Positions 8,651-17,336 of a stretch of DNA of 64,000 nucleotides are shown here, piece by piece. Each line of letters starts with the position of its first letter. Position 1 is the first letter of the stretch. A program made the translations under genes and the position numbers. The DNA lies in contig CBDHDJ010000004.1 of assembly GCA_965261645.1 (NCBI GenBank), positions 806,001 to 870,000 on the forward strand. The letters run 5' to 3'. The stretch is from CBDHDJ01 sp965261645 (GTDB lineage Bacteria; Pseudomonadota; Alphaproteobacteria; SHVV01). The notes beneath the pieces were generated by a model. That model did no database searches, was not told the origin of the DNA, and worked only from the letters and a program-made list of their open reading frames with translations.

Positions 8651-9557
8651 GAGTCGGTTTCGAAAGTCATGCGGCTCGGGCCAATCTGCGGACGAGGAGC
8701 ATGACGGAGGCGGCGTAGAGGAAGGCGCGGGCCGAGGCGATGGTGGCCTCGAAGTCCTTTGCCAGTCGCCGGTTGCGGTTGATCCAGGCGAAGAAGCGCT
8801 CCACGACCCAGCGGCGCGGTTGGACGGCGAAGCCGACCTGATCGGGGCTTTTGCGCACGATCTCGACGGCGATCACGGTGGCCGTGGCGACCTTCTCGCC
8901 GGCGTAGCCGCTGTCGGCAAAGACCTTCTCGATGAACGGAAACGAGCCGCGTGAGGCGCACAGCAGCGACCCGCCACCATCGCGGTCCTGGATACTCGCC
9001 GGATGCGCCTCGAGCACGAGGCCGCGCCCGTCGGTGTCGACCAGCGCGTGGCGCTTGCGCCCCTTGATCTTCTTGCCCGCATCGTAGCCGCGGGGGCCAC
9101 CAGCCTCGGTTGTCTTGACGCTCTGGCTGTCGATAATCGCGCCGCTCGGGCTGGCCTCGCGTCCGACCCGCTCGCGATCGGCCATGACCAGAGAGTGATT
9201 GATCTTCTCAAGGAGGCCGTCGTCGCGGAACTTGGCGAACCAGCGATAGATCGTGCCCCACGGTGGCAAATCGCTTGGCAGCAAGCGCCAAGGGCAGCCA
9301 GCCCGCATCACGTAGAAAATGCCGTTGACGATCTCTCGCATCGGCCATGACCGGGGCCGTCCCGTGCCATGAGCCGGAGGCAAATGAGGCTCGATCACAA
9401 CCCACTCCGCATCGGTCAAATCAGTCTGATAACGCAGCGTCTTGCGGCTATGCTGCTCTCGGGTGGTCGGCGTCCACATGGCGGCTCCATATCGGTCTCA
9501 GCAACCTCCTTGGAATCACATCGACACCGGCCACTCAACCCCTTTCGAAACGGCCTC
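8651..9557 (-). mobile_element. IS5-family element, copy B
   Basis: 907 bp with the same ends as copy A, inverted. The flanks do not match: TCA at 8648-8650 (inside IS1182 copy 3) and TTA at 9558-9560. On the element's own strand these are TGA and TAA, both valid TNA targets. The simplest reading is recombination between two insertions that deleted the DNA between them. Confidence 0.9.
8667..9479 (-). CDS. IS5-family transposase
   Basis: 270 residues, identical in translation to the transposase at 2292-3104: IIDSQSVKTTEAGG for the first Asp, ADSGYAGEK for the second, and a VVERFFAWINRNRRL C-terminal block. It is intact. Two identical inverted copies 5.5 kb apart could invert or mobilise the DNA between them. 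Confidence 0.9.
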   Translation of the reverse strand: MWTPTTREQHSRKTLRYQTDLTDAEWVVIEPHLPPAHGTGRPRSWPMREIVNGIFYVMRAGCPWRLLPSDLPPWGTIYRWFAKFRDDGLLEKINHSLVMADRERVGREASPSGAIIDSQSVKTTEAGGPRGYDAGKKIKGRKRHALVDTDGRGLVLEAHPASIQDRDGGGSLLCASRGSFPFIEKVFADSGYAGEKVATATVIAVEIVRKSPDQVGFAVQPRRWVVERFFAWINRNRRLAKDFEATIASARAFLYAASVMLLVRRLARAA

Positions 9558-9742
9558 TTAGCCGAGCATCTTCGATTGGGGTTCGTTTGGGGGTGGATTG
9601 GACCCGGATGTGGCAACATTTGGCCACAAGCACGGGCCGAAGAATCGGGTTGGCCGCCACGGGCTCGTTGCCGCCATGACGACAAGCTGGCAGAGCCTCC
9701 TCGCCATCCGCTCCCACAATGGCCTCGGTGCTTCTCTCTGCG

Positions 9743-10615
9743 TCAGCTCGCGGCAGCGCCGCGCGCAACGCTGCGCCGCAGAAAGTAAATGAAGATCAGC
9801 GCCGTCGCGAACATTGTCAGGCTGTAGGTCGCGGCGGGAATAACGGCGCCGCCGCCGCCGAACAGAAGCGTTGCGACCGCGATCGCCAGGGTTCCGTTCT
9901 GAAGCCCGCACTCGATCGAAATCGCGATCCGTTGGGGTACGCCGGACCCGAACAGCGATCCGAGCAACCAGCCGAGCGCGAGCATCACGACATTCAGCAC
10001 GAGCGTGATCGCGCCGGCTTCGGCATAGAAATCGACGATGTTGTCGCGCTCCTGAAATATCGCGCCCAGGAGGACGAGGACGAACAGGAGCGCTGAAATC
10101 TTCCGCGCCGCCGGCGCGAAGAGCACCGCAAATCCTGCCGCGTAATGGCGAACCGCGAGGCCGATCAGGACGGGAACGGTGACGATCAGGAAGACGCTGA
10201 CGGCTGTCCGCGCGACCGACACATCGCCTTCGACGGCTTCGCCAATGAGAAACCCATACGAAAACACGACGATCAACGGGATCGTCAGCACGCTCAAAAG
10301 GCTAATCACAGCCGTCAGCGAAATCGAAAGCGCCACATCGCCACGCCCGAATGCCGTCAGCAGGTTGGAAGTCACCCCTCCCGGTGCGGCCGCGATGATC
10401 ATGACACCGAGTGCGATTTCCGGGGGCACCGGCCAGATCGTCACGAGAATGAACGCGACGAGGGGCAACAGAACGACCTGGGAGACAGCACCGACCAGAA
10501 AATCCTTCGGCTGGCGGGCGACGCGGGCGAAATCGCTCACCGCCAGCCCGAGTCCGAGCGTGAACATGATGAACGCCAGCGTGAGCGGCAGAACGACGTT
10601 GACAACGATACCCAT
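9743..10615 (-). CDS. Bile acid:sodium symporter (BASS) family transporter
   Basis: A 290-residue inner-membrane protein with about nine hydrophobic spans. Family signatures seen are FIMFTLGLGLAVSDFARVAR near the start, the crossover-like AAPGGVTSNLLTAFGRGDVA around residues 96-115, and IECGLQNGTLAIAVAT near residue 240, which corresponds to the second Na+/substrate-binding segment. The family imports bile acids, steroids or 2-oxo acids with Na+; the substrate here is unknown. ATG at 10615 has AGGT about 8 bases upstream. It lies downstream of a monooxygenase on the same strand, separated by 483 bp. Confidence 0.85.
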   Translation of the reverse strand: MGIVVNVVLPLTLAFIMFTLGLGLAVSDFARVARQPKDFLVGAVSQVVLLPLVAFILVTIWPVPPEIALGVMIIAAAPGGVTSNLLTAFGRGDVALSISLTAVISLLSVLTIPLIVVFSYGFLIGEAVEGDVSVARTAVSVFLIVTVPVLIGLAVRHYAAGFAVLFAPAARKISALLFVLVLLGAIFQERDNIVDFYAEAGAITLVLNVVMLALGWLLGSLFGSGVPQRIAISIECGLQNGTLAIAVATLLFGGGGAVIPAATYSLTMFATALIFIYFLRRSVARGAAAS

Positions 10616-11098
10616 GGCAATGACCTATCGAGGATCCATGACGTGATCGAATTGCACAAAACGGCCGCGGCAGATTCTAGCCCCAATCTCCCCTGCGAGC
10701 ATCCAGCCGGCCCAATAGTGCCCGCCGCGAAAGTGCCCGACCAGGTCTCTTACCAGTCGCCATCTGGTTGCCAACGCGCGGAAAAGAATGGGCCTTCACC
10801 CCCAGGATAACATCAAAATTTCCGCGCCGGACGAGATGAAAACCCGAACTGGCTCCTGGCGGTTAGTTTACCTCCTACGGGAAAAAATCTCGTGCCTCGT
10901 GAGGTGTGCCGAATCGGCGCGATGACCGGTTAGGGGCCGATCCAGGACATTTTCTTCGGCCACCGTTATGGCCGTTAATGACCCGGAACCAAAATTTGCG
11001 GTGATGGAGCCGCTATGGCCACGCCCACGCACTGGTCGAACATACGCCGGAGTTGCGGCAGGAAACTGGCCCGAATCCATGAGATGTAGAAGTGATGC
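10616..11098. other. Intergenic stretch, no gene seen
   Basis: 483 bp between the monooxygenase stop and the BASS transporter start. It has no convincing frame on either strand. It probably holds the transporter promoter; I found no clear operator or terminator. Confidence 0.5.
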
Positions 11099-12763
11099 TC
11101 AGACGCGTACCGACGCTTCGGTGACAAACTCACCCAGATCCCCCGCCGGCCGGTTCGTGACCGCTGAAACCAACGCCACCCGGCTCAACACCTGGGACAT
11201 GAGCCAGAACAAGATGGCCCCCTGACTCCATTGAGTCACCACCGCCCCGGTGGGAGAGCGGTAGTAGCCAAGCTTCAGACCAAACTCGCTGTGACCGTAC
11301 GCGCCGTCACGAAGACGACCCTGCAGCCAGCGATTAAACGCGTTCATCACCGACTCGCGCATTTCGACCGAGCTCACTCCACGGCGAATCATTCGCTTGA
11401 TCGAGCGCATGATGAAGCCAACCTGTTGCTCCTCATGAAAAAGTATTTCTCCGCCGTTCGAATTAGGGCCATAGAGCATGTAGAAATTCGGGAAAAGCGC
11501 AACCGCGGTGCCCATCACCGCCCGTGGCTCACCATTCCAATACTCGTGGATGGTCTGACCCCCGCGACCGGTGACCTCCAGATTGGCGAGGAAATTTGCC
11601 GGTTGAAAACCGGTTGCCATCACCAGGACATCGATCTCGCGTTCCACCCCATCGCTGTCGACAACTCCATGAGGGGTTACTCGGCTTACCGCTTTGGGAA
11701 TGAGCTCGACGTTCTTGCGCAGCAGCGACGGATAAAAGTCATCCGAGAGAATGATCCGTTTGCCGGCAAACGGGTATTTGGGCGTTACCAGCTCGGCTAG
11801 GTCCGGGCGGTCCTTGAAGACCTCCTGAATGTATTCGATCGCCATCTCGCCAAACAACTTGTTCAACCTGGTTCCCGGGATGGATGGGCTAGGTCCCCTT
11901 ACTTTTGCCGTCTCAAGAAAACACCTGATGCGCTTCATCCGGTAGGCCAAAGGACGGCTGAGCTTGGCTCGCTCTTGTTCGGTAAAGGACCGCACGCCCT
12001 TTTTGAACACATGGCCGGGCTCGCGCTGAAACAAATACAGCTTGCCAACGCGAGATGCGATCTCGGGCACAATCTGGGCCGCGGTGCATCCGGTGCCAAC
12101 AATCGCCACCCGTTTGCCGTTCAAGTCATGCTCGTCTTCCCAACGCGCAGTGTGAAATTTTGGACCCTCGAACGTTTCCAGACCGGGCCAGGTGGGGTAG
12201 TTGATGGCGTTCAACAATCCGACGGCGCTGACGACCACGTGCGCGTTAAACGTTCGTCCGTCTATCGCCTGCAACCGGTAGGTGTGGCTTCGCTCGTTCC
12301 AGACAACGCTTTCTATCTGGGTGTCGAAACAAAAGTGCCGGTGCAGATCATTTTCATCGACGATGTCGTGCATGTAACGCAGCAGCTCGGGTTGGTTCGC
12401 ATAGTTACGCAACCAGTCATAACGCTTGAACGACAACGAATAGAGATGGGAGGGCGAGTCCACCTGGGCACCGGGATACCGGTTCTCCCACCAGGTCCCT
12501 CCGGGGCGGTCGTTTTTCTCAAACAGGGTAAAGCTAGATACGCCGGCCTGCCTGAGACGCACCGCCAGACCAATACCGCCGATTCCACCACCGATAATCG
12601 CGATACGCGGGGTACCCGCCTGGCCGAACAAATGTTGTGCTCGGCGTTTCTGCCGCGGCGACAACCGGTTGAACGCACTTGCCATGGCCTGATTCCACCC
12701 CGGGATTATCGGCCCACCGTGCTCGCGAAGCGCAGCCCCAACTGCCTCTGCGAGGTCCCGCAC
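11099..12763 (-). CDS. Baeyer-Villiger-type flavin monooxygenase
   Basis: A 554-residue FAD/NADPH enzyme of the class that inserts oxygen next to ketones (or N/S-oxygenates). After about 50 extra N-terminal residues comes the FAD Rossmann motif IAIIGGGIGGIGLAVRLRQ, then GGTWWENRYPGAQVDSPS. The Baeyer-Villiger fingerprint FEGPKFHTARW is near residue 200 and the NADPH motif VAIVGTGCTAAQIVPEI follows it. The GTG start at 12763 shares its G with the TAG stop of the SDR remnant upstream (TAGTG), so the two were translationally coupled. The substrate cannot be told from sequence; P450, SDR and BASS neighbours suggest steroid, terpenoid or alicyclic ketone metabolism. Confidence 0.85.
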   Translation of the reverse strand: MRDLAEAVGAALREHGGPIIPGWNQAMASAFNRLSPRQKRRAQHLFGQAGTPRIAIIGGGIGGIGLAVRLRQAGVSSFTLFEKNDRPGGTWWENRYPGAQVDSPSHLYSLSFKRYDWLRNYANQPELLRYMHDIVDENDLHRHFCFDTQIESVVWNERSHTYRLQAIDGRTFNAHVVVSAVGLLNAINYPTWPGLETFEGPKFHTARWEDEHDLNGKRVAIVGTGCTAAQIVPEIASRVGKLYLFQREPGHVFKKGVRSFTEQERAKLSRPLAYRMKRIRCFLETAKVRGPSPSIPGTRLNKLFGEMAIEYIQEVFKDRPDLAELVTPKYPFAGKRIILSDDFYPSLLRKNVELIPKAVSRVTPHGVVDSDGVEREIDVLVMATGFQPANFLANLEVTGRGGQTIHEYWNGEPRAVMGTAVALFPNFYMLYGPNSNGGEILFHEEQQVGFIMRSIKRMIRRGVSSVEMRESVMNAFNRWLQGRLRDGAYGHSEFGLKLGYYRSPTGAVVTQWSQGAILFWLMSQVLSRVALVSAVTNRPAGDLGEFVTEASVRV

Positions 12764-12988
12764 TAAGCGTATGCCAAACGCCCCCCGTCCATGATGAACC
12801 GCGCTCCGGTGCAGAAAGAGGACTCGTCACCAGCCGGAAAGAGAGCAAACCGGACCTCTTCCGGGCATCCGAGACGACCCCTTGGCACGCTAGCCGGCAG
12901 CTCCTCCTCGAGCGCCGGGACAGGCGCTGTCAGCGGTTCGAACATGGACGTCATAATGGTGCCCGTTCCGTTTGTGAATTACCAGGAG
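12763..12988 (-). pseudogene. Short-chain dehydrogenase/reductase, C-terminal fragment
   Basis: The frame reads GTIMTSMFEPL, PRGRLGCPEEVRFAL, DESSFCTGARFIMDGG and LAYA before the stop. This is the usual C-terminus of classical SDR enzymes from the PG..xT motif onward. Everything upstream, including the cofactor site and catalytic Ser-Tyr-Lys, is missing because the sequence changes to tRNA-Arg at 12989. The internal ATG at 12954 is not a natural start. It was in an operon with the monooxygenase. Confidence 0.75.
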
Positions 12989-13065
12989 TGGCGCGCCCGG
13001 CGAGATTCGAACTCACGACCTCTGGCTTCGGAGGCCAGCGCTCTATCCAACTGAGCTACGGGCGC
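12989..13065 (-). tRNA. tRNA-Arg (anticodon CCG)
   Basis: A 77-nt cloverleaf on the minus strand. The acceptor stem GCGCCCG pairs with CGGGCGC, the D-arm contains GCTCAGTTGGATAGAGC, and the anticodon stem-loop CTGGC-CTCCGAA-GCCAG gives CCG. The T-arm is GTGAG-TTCGAAT-CTCGC, with discriminator G and encoded CCA. It reads CGG codons. The accessory region begins immediately at its 3' end, the usual side for tRNA-targeted integration. Confidence 0.95.
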
Positions 13066-13139
13066 GCAGGGCCGACTTTACGCGAAGGCTGAGGGCCAAG
13101 TCCATCGCCGGCGCGGGTGAGGCGTTCGGCCCGCCTTGT

Positions 13140-14105
13140 CTAGCCTCCCTCGGCCGTCTCCTTGGTCAAATGCAGGAACACGTCCTCGAGATCGGATTCC
13201 TGGGTCGTGAGATCAGCGATCGTCAGCCCGGCCTCGCCCACGGCGTCCAAAATCTCCGCGATCTGGGTCTCGCTCTGGCGGTATTTGATGGTGATCTGAC
13301 GGTAGGGCTTGAGATCGGCATCGAAGCGCCGGAGCTCGGGCGGGATTTCCTCGGTGTCCTCGCCCAGCACGATCGTCAGCATCTTCTGGTCGACCCGCTT
13401 GACGAGCTCGGTGGTCCCGTCGAGCGCCACCAGCCGGCCCTGGTGGATGATGGCGATGCGGTCGCAGAGCTGCTCAGCCTCCTCGAGATAATGGGTGGTG
13501 AGCAGCACCGTCGTGCCCTCGGCGTTGAGCCCGAGCACGTAGTTCCAGAGCTGGTGGCGGAGGTCGACATCGACCCCGGCGGTGGGCTCGTCGAGCACCA
13601 GCACGGGCGGCGCGTGCACCAGCGCCTTGGCGACCAGCAGCCGCCGGCGCATGCCGCCCGAGAGCCCGCGCGCATTGGCATTGGCGACTTCGGTGAGGCC
13701 GACGGCGGCGAGGATCTCCGCGGTGCGGCGCTCGCGCTTCGGCACGCCGTAATAGCCCGCCTGGATGTCGAGCGCATCGCGCGGGCTGAAGAAGGGATCG
13801 ACGAGCAGCTCCTGCGGCACGACGCCGATATGGGCGCGCGCCTGGCGCGGGTCGCGATCGATATCGAAGCCCCAGACGCTGGCGGTGCTGGCGGTCTTGA
13901 TCACCAGCCCGGCGAGGATGTTGATCAGGGTCGACTTGCCGGCGCCGTTGGGACCCAAAAGACCGAGGAACGCGCCCCGCGGAATGGCGAGGTCGATGCC
14001 GTCGAGCGCCTTCCGCTGGCGCCGGCCATCGCGGCCATAGACCTTGGTGAGGCCCTGGACCTCGACCGCATGGGCCGGCGCGGGGCCAGCAAAGGATGCC
14101 ACCAT
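13140..14105 (-). CDS. ABC-2 type transporter ATP-binding protein
   Basis: A 321-residue nucleotide-binding subunit that powers an ABC-2 exporter. Walker A is GPNGAGKST (about residue 52), the Q-loop lies in GVVPQELLVDPF, the signature is LSGGMRRRL, Walker B with catalytic Glu is VLVLDEPTAGVDVDLR, and the H-loop is TTHYLEEAEQL. The C-terminal extension with SDLEDVFLHLT is typical of the YadG/NodI/drug-export branch. No permease is adjacent: the 3' side is tRNA-Arg and the 5' side a divergent gene. The permease may be elsewhere or lost to the island at the tRNA. Confidence 0.85.
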   Translation of the reverse strand: MVASFAGPAPAHAVEVQGLTKVYGRDGRRQRKALDGIDLAIPRGAFLGLLGPNGAGKSTLINILAGLVIKTASTASVWGFDIDRDPRQARAHIGVVPQELLVDPFFSPRDALDIQAGYYGVPKRERRTAEILAAVGLTEVANANARGLSGGMRRRLLVAKALVHAPPVLVLDEPTAGVDVDLRHQLWNYVLGLNAEGTTVLLTTHYLEEAEQLCDRIAIIHQGRLVALDGTTELVKRVDQKMLTIVLGEDTEEIPPELRRFDADLKPYRQITIKYRQSETQIAEILDAVGEAGLTIADLTTQESDLEDVFLHLTKETAEGG

Positions 14106-14211
14106 GGACTACGGAAGACCGCCAAGCTTGAGTTGATCGTCGGGCGGCAATGGGTATCATTCAGACGACCGCCCGGTCAACGCCGCGCAACAAACCGAAG
14201 TCTCAACACTC

Positions 14212-14397
14212 ATGTCGAACCCCGAACCACCCGAAACCATCGTCGTCGAGGACACCACCGTCCCCTGCGACGGCGGCGGCGGAGCGCTCGGCCATCCCCG
14301 CGTCTTTCTCAACCTCGGCGACAAAGGCGAGATCGAGTGCCCCTATTGCGACCGGCGGTTTGTGCTCAAGGGCCCAGCGTCGGGGCGCGCGTCCTGA
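14212..14397 (+). CDS. Zinc-finger (zf-CHCC, NDUFS6-like) protein
   Basis: 61 residues. It shows TTVPCDGGGGALGHPRVFL followed by GEIECPYCDRRFVL, so the Cys-x8-His...CxxC pattern of the zf-CHCC family is complete. In mitochondria and alphaproteobacteria this family belongs to respiratory complex I (NDUFS6-like); short stand-alone forms are common in alphaproteobacteria. ATG at 14212 is close to the family start. It is divergent from the ABC gene and 63 bp upstream of polA. Confidence 0.8.
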   Translation: MSNPEPPETIVVEDTTVPCDGGGGALGHPRVFLNLGDKGEIECPYCDRRFVLKGPASGRAS

Positions 14398-14460
14398 ACC
14401 GGGCGCCGGCCCGCCACCCGCTCGCTTCCGCGCTGGTGCCCGCTGTGGCATAGTTTCGCC

Positions 14461-17274
14461 ATGGCGCGCGCAGCGGCAGAAAAAACGGCCAAATCGGACG
14501 AGAAGGCGACCGCGCCTGCGCCGGCCAAGAGCGCGGCGGCGGGCCCCAAGCGCCTCTACCTCATCGATGGCTCGGGCTACATCTTCCGCGCCTATCACGC
14601 ACTGCCGCCCTTGAGCCGCAGCGACGGCGTGCCGACGGGCGCGGTCTCGGGCTTCTGCAACATGCTCGCCAAGCTGTTGGACGATATCCACGACGAAGGC
14701 GATGTCGGCCATCTCGCGGTGATCTTCGATGCCAGCCGGCGCACGTTCCGCAACGACATCTACCCCGACTACAAGGCCAACCGCCCGGAGCCGCCGGAGG
14801 ATTTGGTGCCGCAGTTCGCGCTCATTCGCGACGCCACGCGCGCCTTCAACGTGCCGTGCATCGAGATGCCCGGCTTCGAGGCCGACGACCTGATCGCGAC
14901 CTATGCGCGCACGGCGGAGGCCGAAGGTTACGACGTGGTGATCGTGTCGTCGGACAAGGACCTGATGCAGCTCGTCTCGGGCGCCATCAGCATGCTCGAT
15001 CCCATCAAGCAGCGCCGCATCGGCGCCGCCGAGGTCGAGGAGAAGTTCGGCGTCGGTCCCGACAAGGTGGTCGAGGTGCAGGCGTTGGCTGGCGATTCGG
15101 TGGACAACGTTCCCGGCGTGCCGGGCATCGGCATCAAAACCGCGGCCGAGTTGATCAACGTTTACGGCGGTCTCGACACGCTGCTCGCCCGCGCTGGCGA
15201 GATCAAGCAGCCGAAGCGGCGCGAACGGCTCATCGAAAATGCCGATGATGCGCGGCTGAGCCTCGAGCTCGTGCGGCTGCGCGATGACGTGCCGCTCGAG
15301 GACGGGATCGATTCGTTCGTACTCCGCGCGCCCGACCCGGAGGTTTTGTTCAAATTCCTCGCCGAGATGGAGCTCACGCGTCTGGCCACCCGGCTGAAGA
15401 GCCGGGCGGGGGACGGGGAGACGCCCGCCGTCGCCGTGGCTTCCGCTCCGCCCGCCGGCGACATCGAGTATCTCTGCGTGCAGACGCTCGACGACCTCAA
15501 GCGCTGGATCGCCGAGGCGACCTACGAGGGCTTCGTCGCCGTCGATACCGAGACGACCTCGCTCGCGGCGCCCGAGGCCGAGCTCGTCGGTGCCTCGCTG
15601 GCGATCAAGCCGGGCCGCGCCTGCTACATCCCGCTCGGCCATGGCGCGCCCGACGGCGCCGCCGCGCCGGACCAGATTCCCTTCGACGACGCGCTCAAGC
15701 TGCTCAACGGGCTGCTCGAGGACCCTGCCGTCCTCAAGATCGGCCAGAACATCAAATACGATATGGTCGTGCTCAAGCGCTACGGGCTCGCCGTCGCCCC
15801 GGTCGACGACACCATGCTGTTGTCCTTCGCGCTCGATGCTGGGCGCCACAACCACGGCATGGATGAGCTCGCGGTGCGCCACCTCGAGCACAAGACGATC
15901 TCCTACAGCGAGGTCGCCGGCAGCGGCAAGTCCCAGGTCACGTTCGACCAGGTGCCGCTCGACAAGGCGGTCGCCTACGCTGCCGAGGACGCCGATATCA
16001 CGCTCAGGCTTCATGGCGTTCTCAAGCCCCGCATCGCCGCGGAGCATGTGGTGCGGGTCTACGAGACCATCGAGCGGCCGCTGATCCCGGTGCTGGCGAT
16101 GATGGAATCGACCGGCATTCGCGTTGATCCGGCACTGTTGAAGACCCTCTCGAAGGATTTCGCCAAGCGGGCGGGCAAGCTCGAAGCCGAGATCCACAAG
16201 CTTGTCGGGCACGAGTTCAACGTCGGCTCGCCCAAGCAGCTCGGCGAGGTGCTGTTCGATGAGATGGGCCTCAGCGGCGGTAAGAAAGGCAAGACCGGCG
16301 CGTACGGGACCGGGGCGGACGTGCTCGAGGGCCTGGCCGCCGAGGGCCACGACCTGCCCGCCCGGGTGCTCGACTGGCGCCAGCTCACCAAGCTCAAGAA
16401 CACCTACACCGATGCGCTCCAGGACCAGGTCAATCCCGCGACCGGCCGCGTCCACACCAACTACCACATGGCGGGCGCCGCCACCGGCCGGCTGGCTTCA
16501 AACGATCCCAACCTGCAGAACATCCCGGTCCGCACCGAGGAAGGGCGCAAGATCCGCCGCGCCTTCATCCCCGAGAAGGGCTTTAGCTTCCTGTCGGCCG
16601 ATTACTCCCAGATCGAACTCCGCCTGCTCGCCCATATCGCCGACATCGCCGTGCTCAGGGAGGCCTTCCACGAGGGACTCGACATTCACGCGCTCACCGC
16701 GAGCCAGGTGTTCGACGTGCCCATCGAGGGCATGGAGCCCGGCGTGCGCCGCAGCGCCAAGGCGATCAATTTCGGCATCATCTATGGCATCAGCGCGTTC
16801 GGGCTCGGGCGCCAGCTCGGTATCCCTAGGGCCGACGCCGCGGCCTACATCGAGGCCTATTTCGAGCGCTACCCGGGTATCCGTGATTATATGGAGACGA
16901 CCAAGGCGTATTGCCGTCAGCACGGCTATGTCGAGACCCTCTTCGGGCGGCGCTGCCACCTGCCCGGCATCAACGACAAGAACGCGGCGCACCGCGCCTT
17001 CTCCGAGCGCGCTGCGATCAACGCGCCGCTACAGGGCGCGGCCGCGGACATCATCAAGCGCGCGATGATCCGCATGCCCGAGGCGTTGACCCGCGCCAAG
17101 CTCGGCGCGCGCATGCTGCTGTCTGTCCATGACGAGCTATTGTTCGAGGCGCCGGACGAGGAGATCGACAAGACCGCGAAAGTGGTCAAAGAGGTGATGG
17201 AGGGTGCGGCGCACCTGAGCGTGCCCTTGACCGTGGACATCGGCACCGGCGCCAACTGGGACGAGGCGCACTAG
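14461..17274 (+). CDS. polA: DNA polymerase I
   Basis: 937 residues; fills gaps and removes RNA primers in replication and repair. The N-terminal flap 5'-3' exonuclease region has YLIDGSGYIFRAYHAL, EADDLIATYA near residue 141, and VSSDKDLMQLV. The 3'-5' exonuclease domain keeps its acidic motif DTETT at residues 362-366, so proofreading is probably active. The polymerase domain has motif A DYSQIELR (714-721), motif B RRSAKAINFGIIYG and motif C VHDE (889-892). An Ala/Lys-rich N-terminal leader of about 30 residues is extra. The stop TAG is part of the CTAG target of the IS element that follows, so the protein is unaffected. Confidence 0.95.
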   Translation: MARAAAEKTAKSDEKATAPAPAKSAAAGPKRLYLIDGSGYIFRAYHALPPLSRSDGVPTGAVSGFCNMLAKLLDDIHDEGDVGHLAVIFDASRRTFRNDIYPDYKANRPEPPEDLVPQFALIRDATRAFNVPCIEMPGFEADDLIATYARTAEAEGYDVVIVSSDKDLMQLVSGAISMLDPIKQRRIGAAEVEEKFGVGPDKVVEVQALAGDSVDNVPGVPGIGIKTAAELINVYGGLDTLLARAGEIKQPKRRERLIENADDARLSLELVRLRDDVPLEDGIDSFVLRAPDPEVLFKFLAEMELTRLATRLKSRAGDGETPAVAVASAPPAGDIEYLCVQTLDDLKRWIAEATYEGFVAVDTETTSLAAPEAELVGASLAIKPGRACYIPLGHGAPDGAAAPDQIPFDDALKLLNGLLEDPAVLKIGQNIKYDMVVLKRYGLAVAPVDDTMLLSFALDAGRHNHGMDELAVRHLEHKTISYSEVAGSGKSQVTFDQVPLDKAVAYAAEDADITLRLHGVLKPRIAAEHVVRVYETIERPLIPVLAMMESTGIRVDPALLKTLSKDFAKRAGKLEAEIHKLVGHEFNVGSPKQLGEVLFDEMGLSGGKKGKTGAYGTGADVLEGLAAEGHDLPARVLDWRQLTKLKNTYTDALQDQVNPATGRVHTNYHMAGAATGRLASNDPNLQNIPVRTEEGRKIRRAFIPEKGFSFLSADYSQIELRLLAHIADIAVLREAFHEGLDIHALTASQVFDVPIEGMEPGVRRSAKAINFGIIYGISAFGLGRQLGIPRADAAAYIEAYFERYPGIRDYMETTKAYCRQHGYVETLFGRRCHLPGINDKNAAHRAFSERAAINAPLQGAAADIIKRAMIRMPEALTRAKLGARMLLSVHDELLFEAPDEEIDKTAKVVKEVMEGAAHLSVPLTVDIGTGANWDEAH

Positions 17275-17336
17275 CAGGCTGCTGAAAAAGTCCTCGCATT
17301 TGCAGTTGTGACATGATTCTGTGATTCCTTCGGGTG

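Noticed and set aside
2214..9557. Composite transposon bounded by the two inverted IS5 copies
   Set aside because: Copy A has its own TAA duplication and copy B has unmatched flanks, so each inserted separately; no outer duplication spans the pair.
14203..16467. A 754-codon open frame antisense to polA
   Set aside because: It mirrors the codon structure of polA in high-GC DNA, has no family similarity and no start signal. polA motifs are unambiguous on the other strand.
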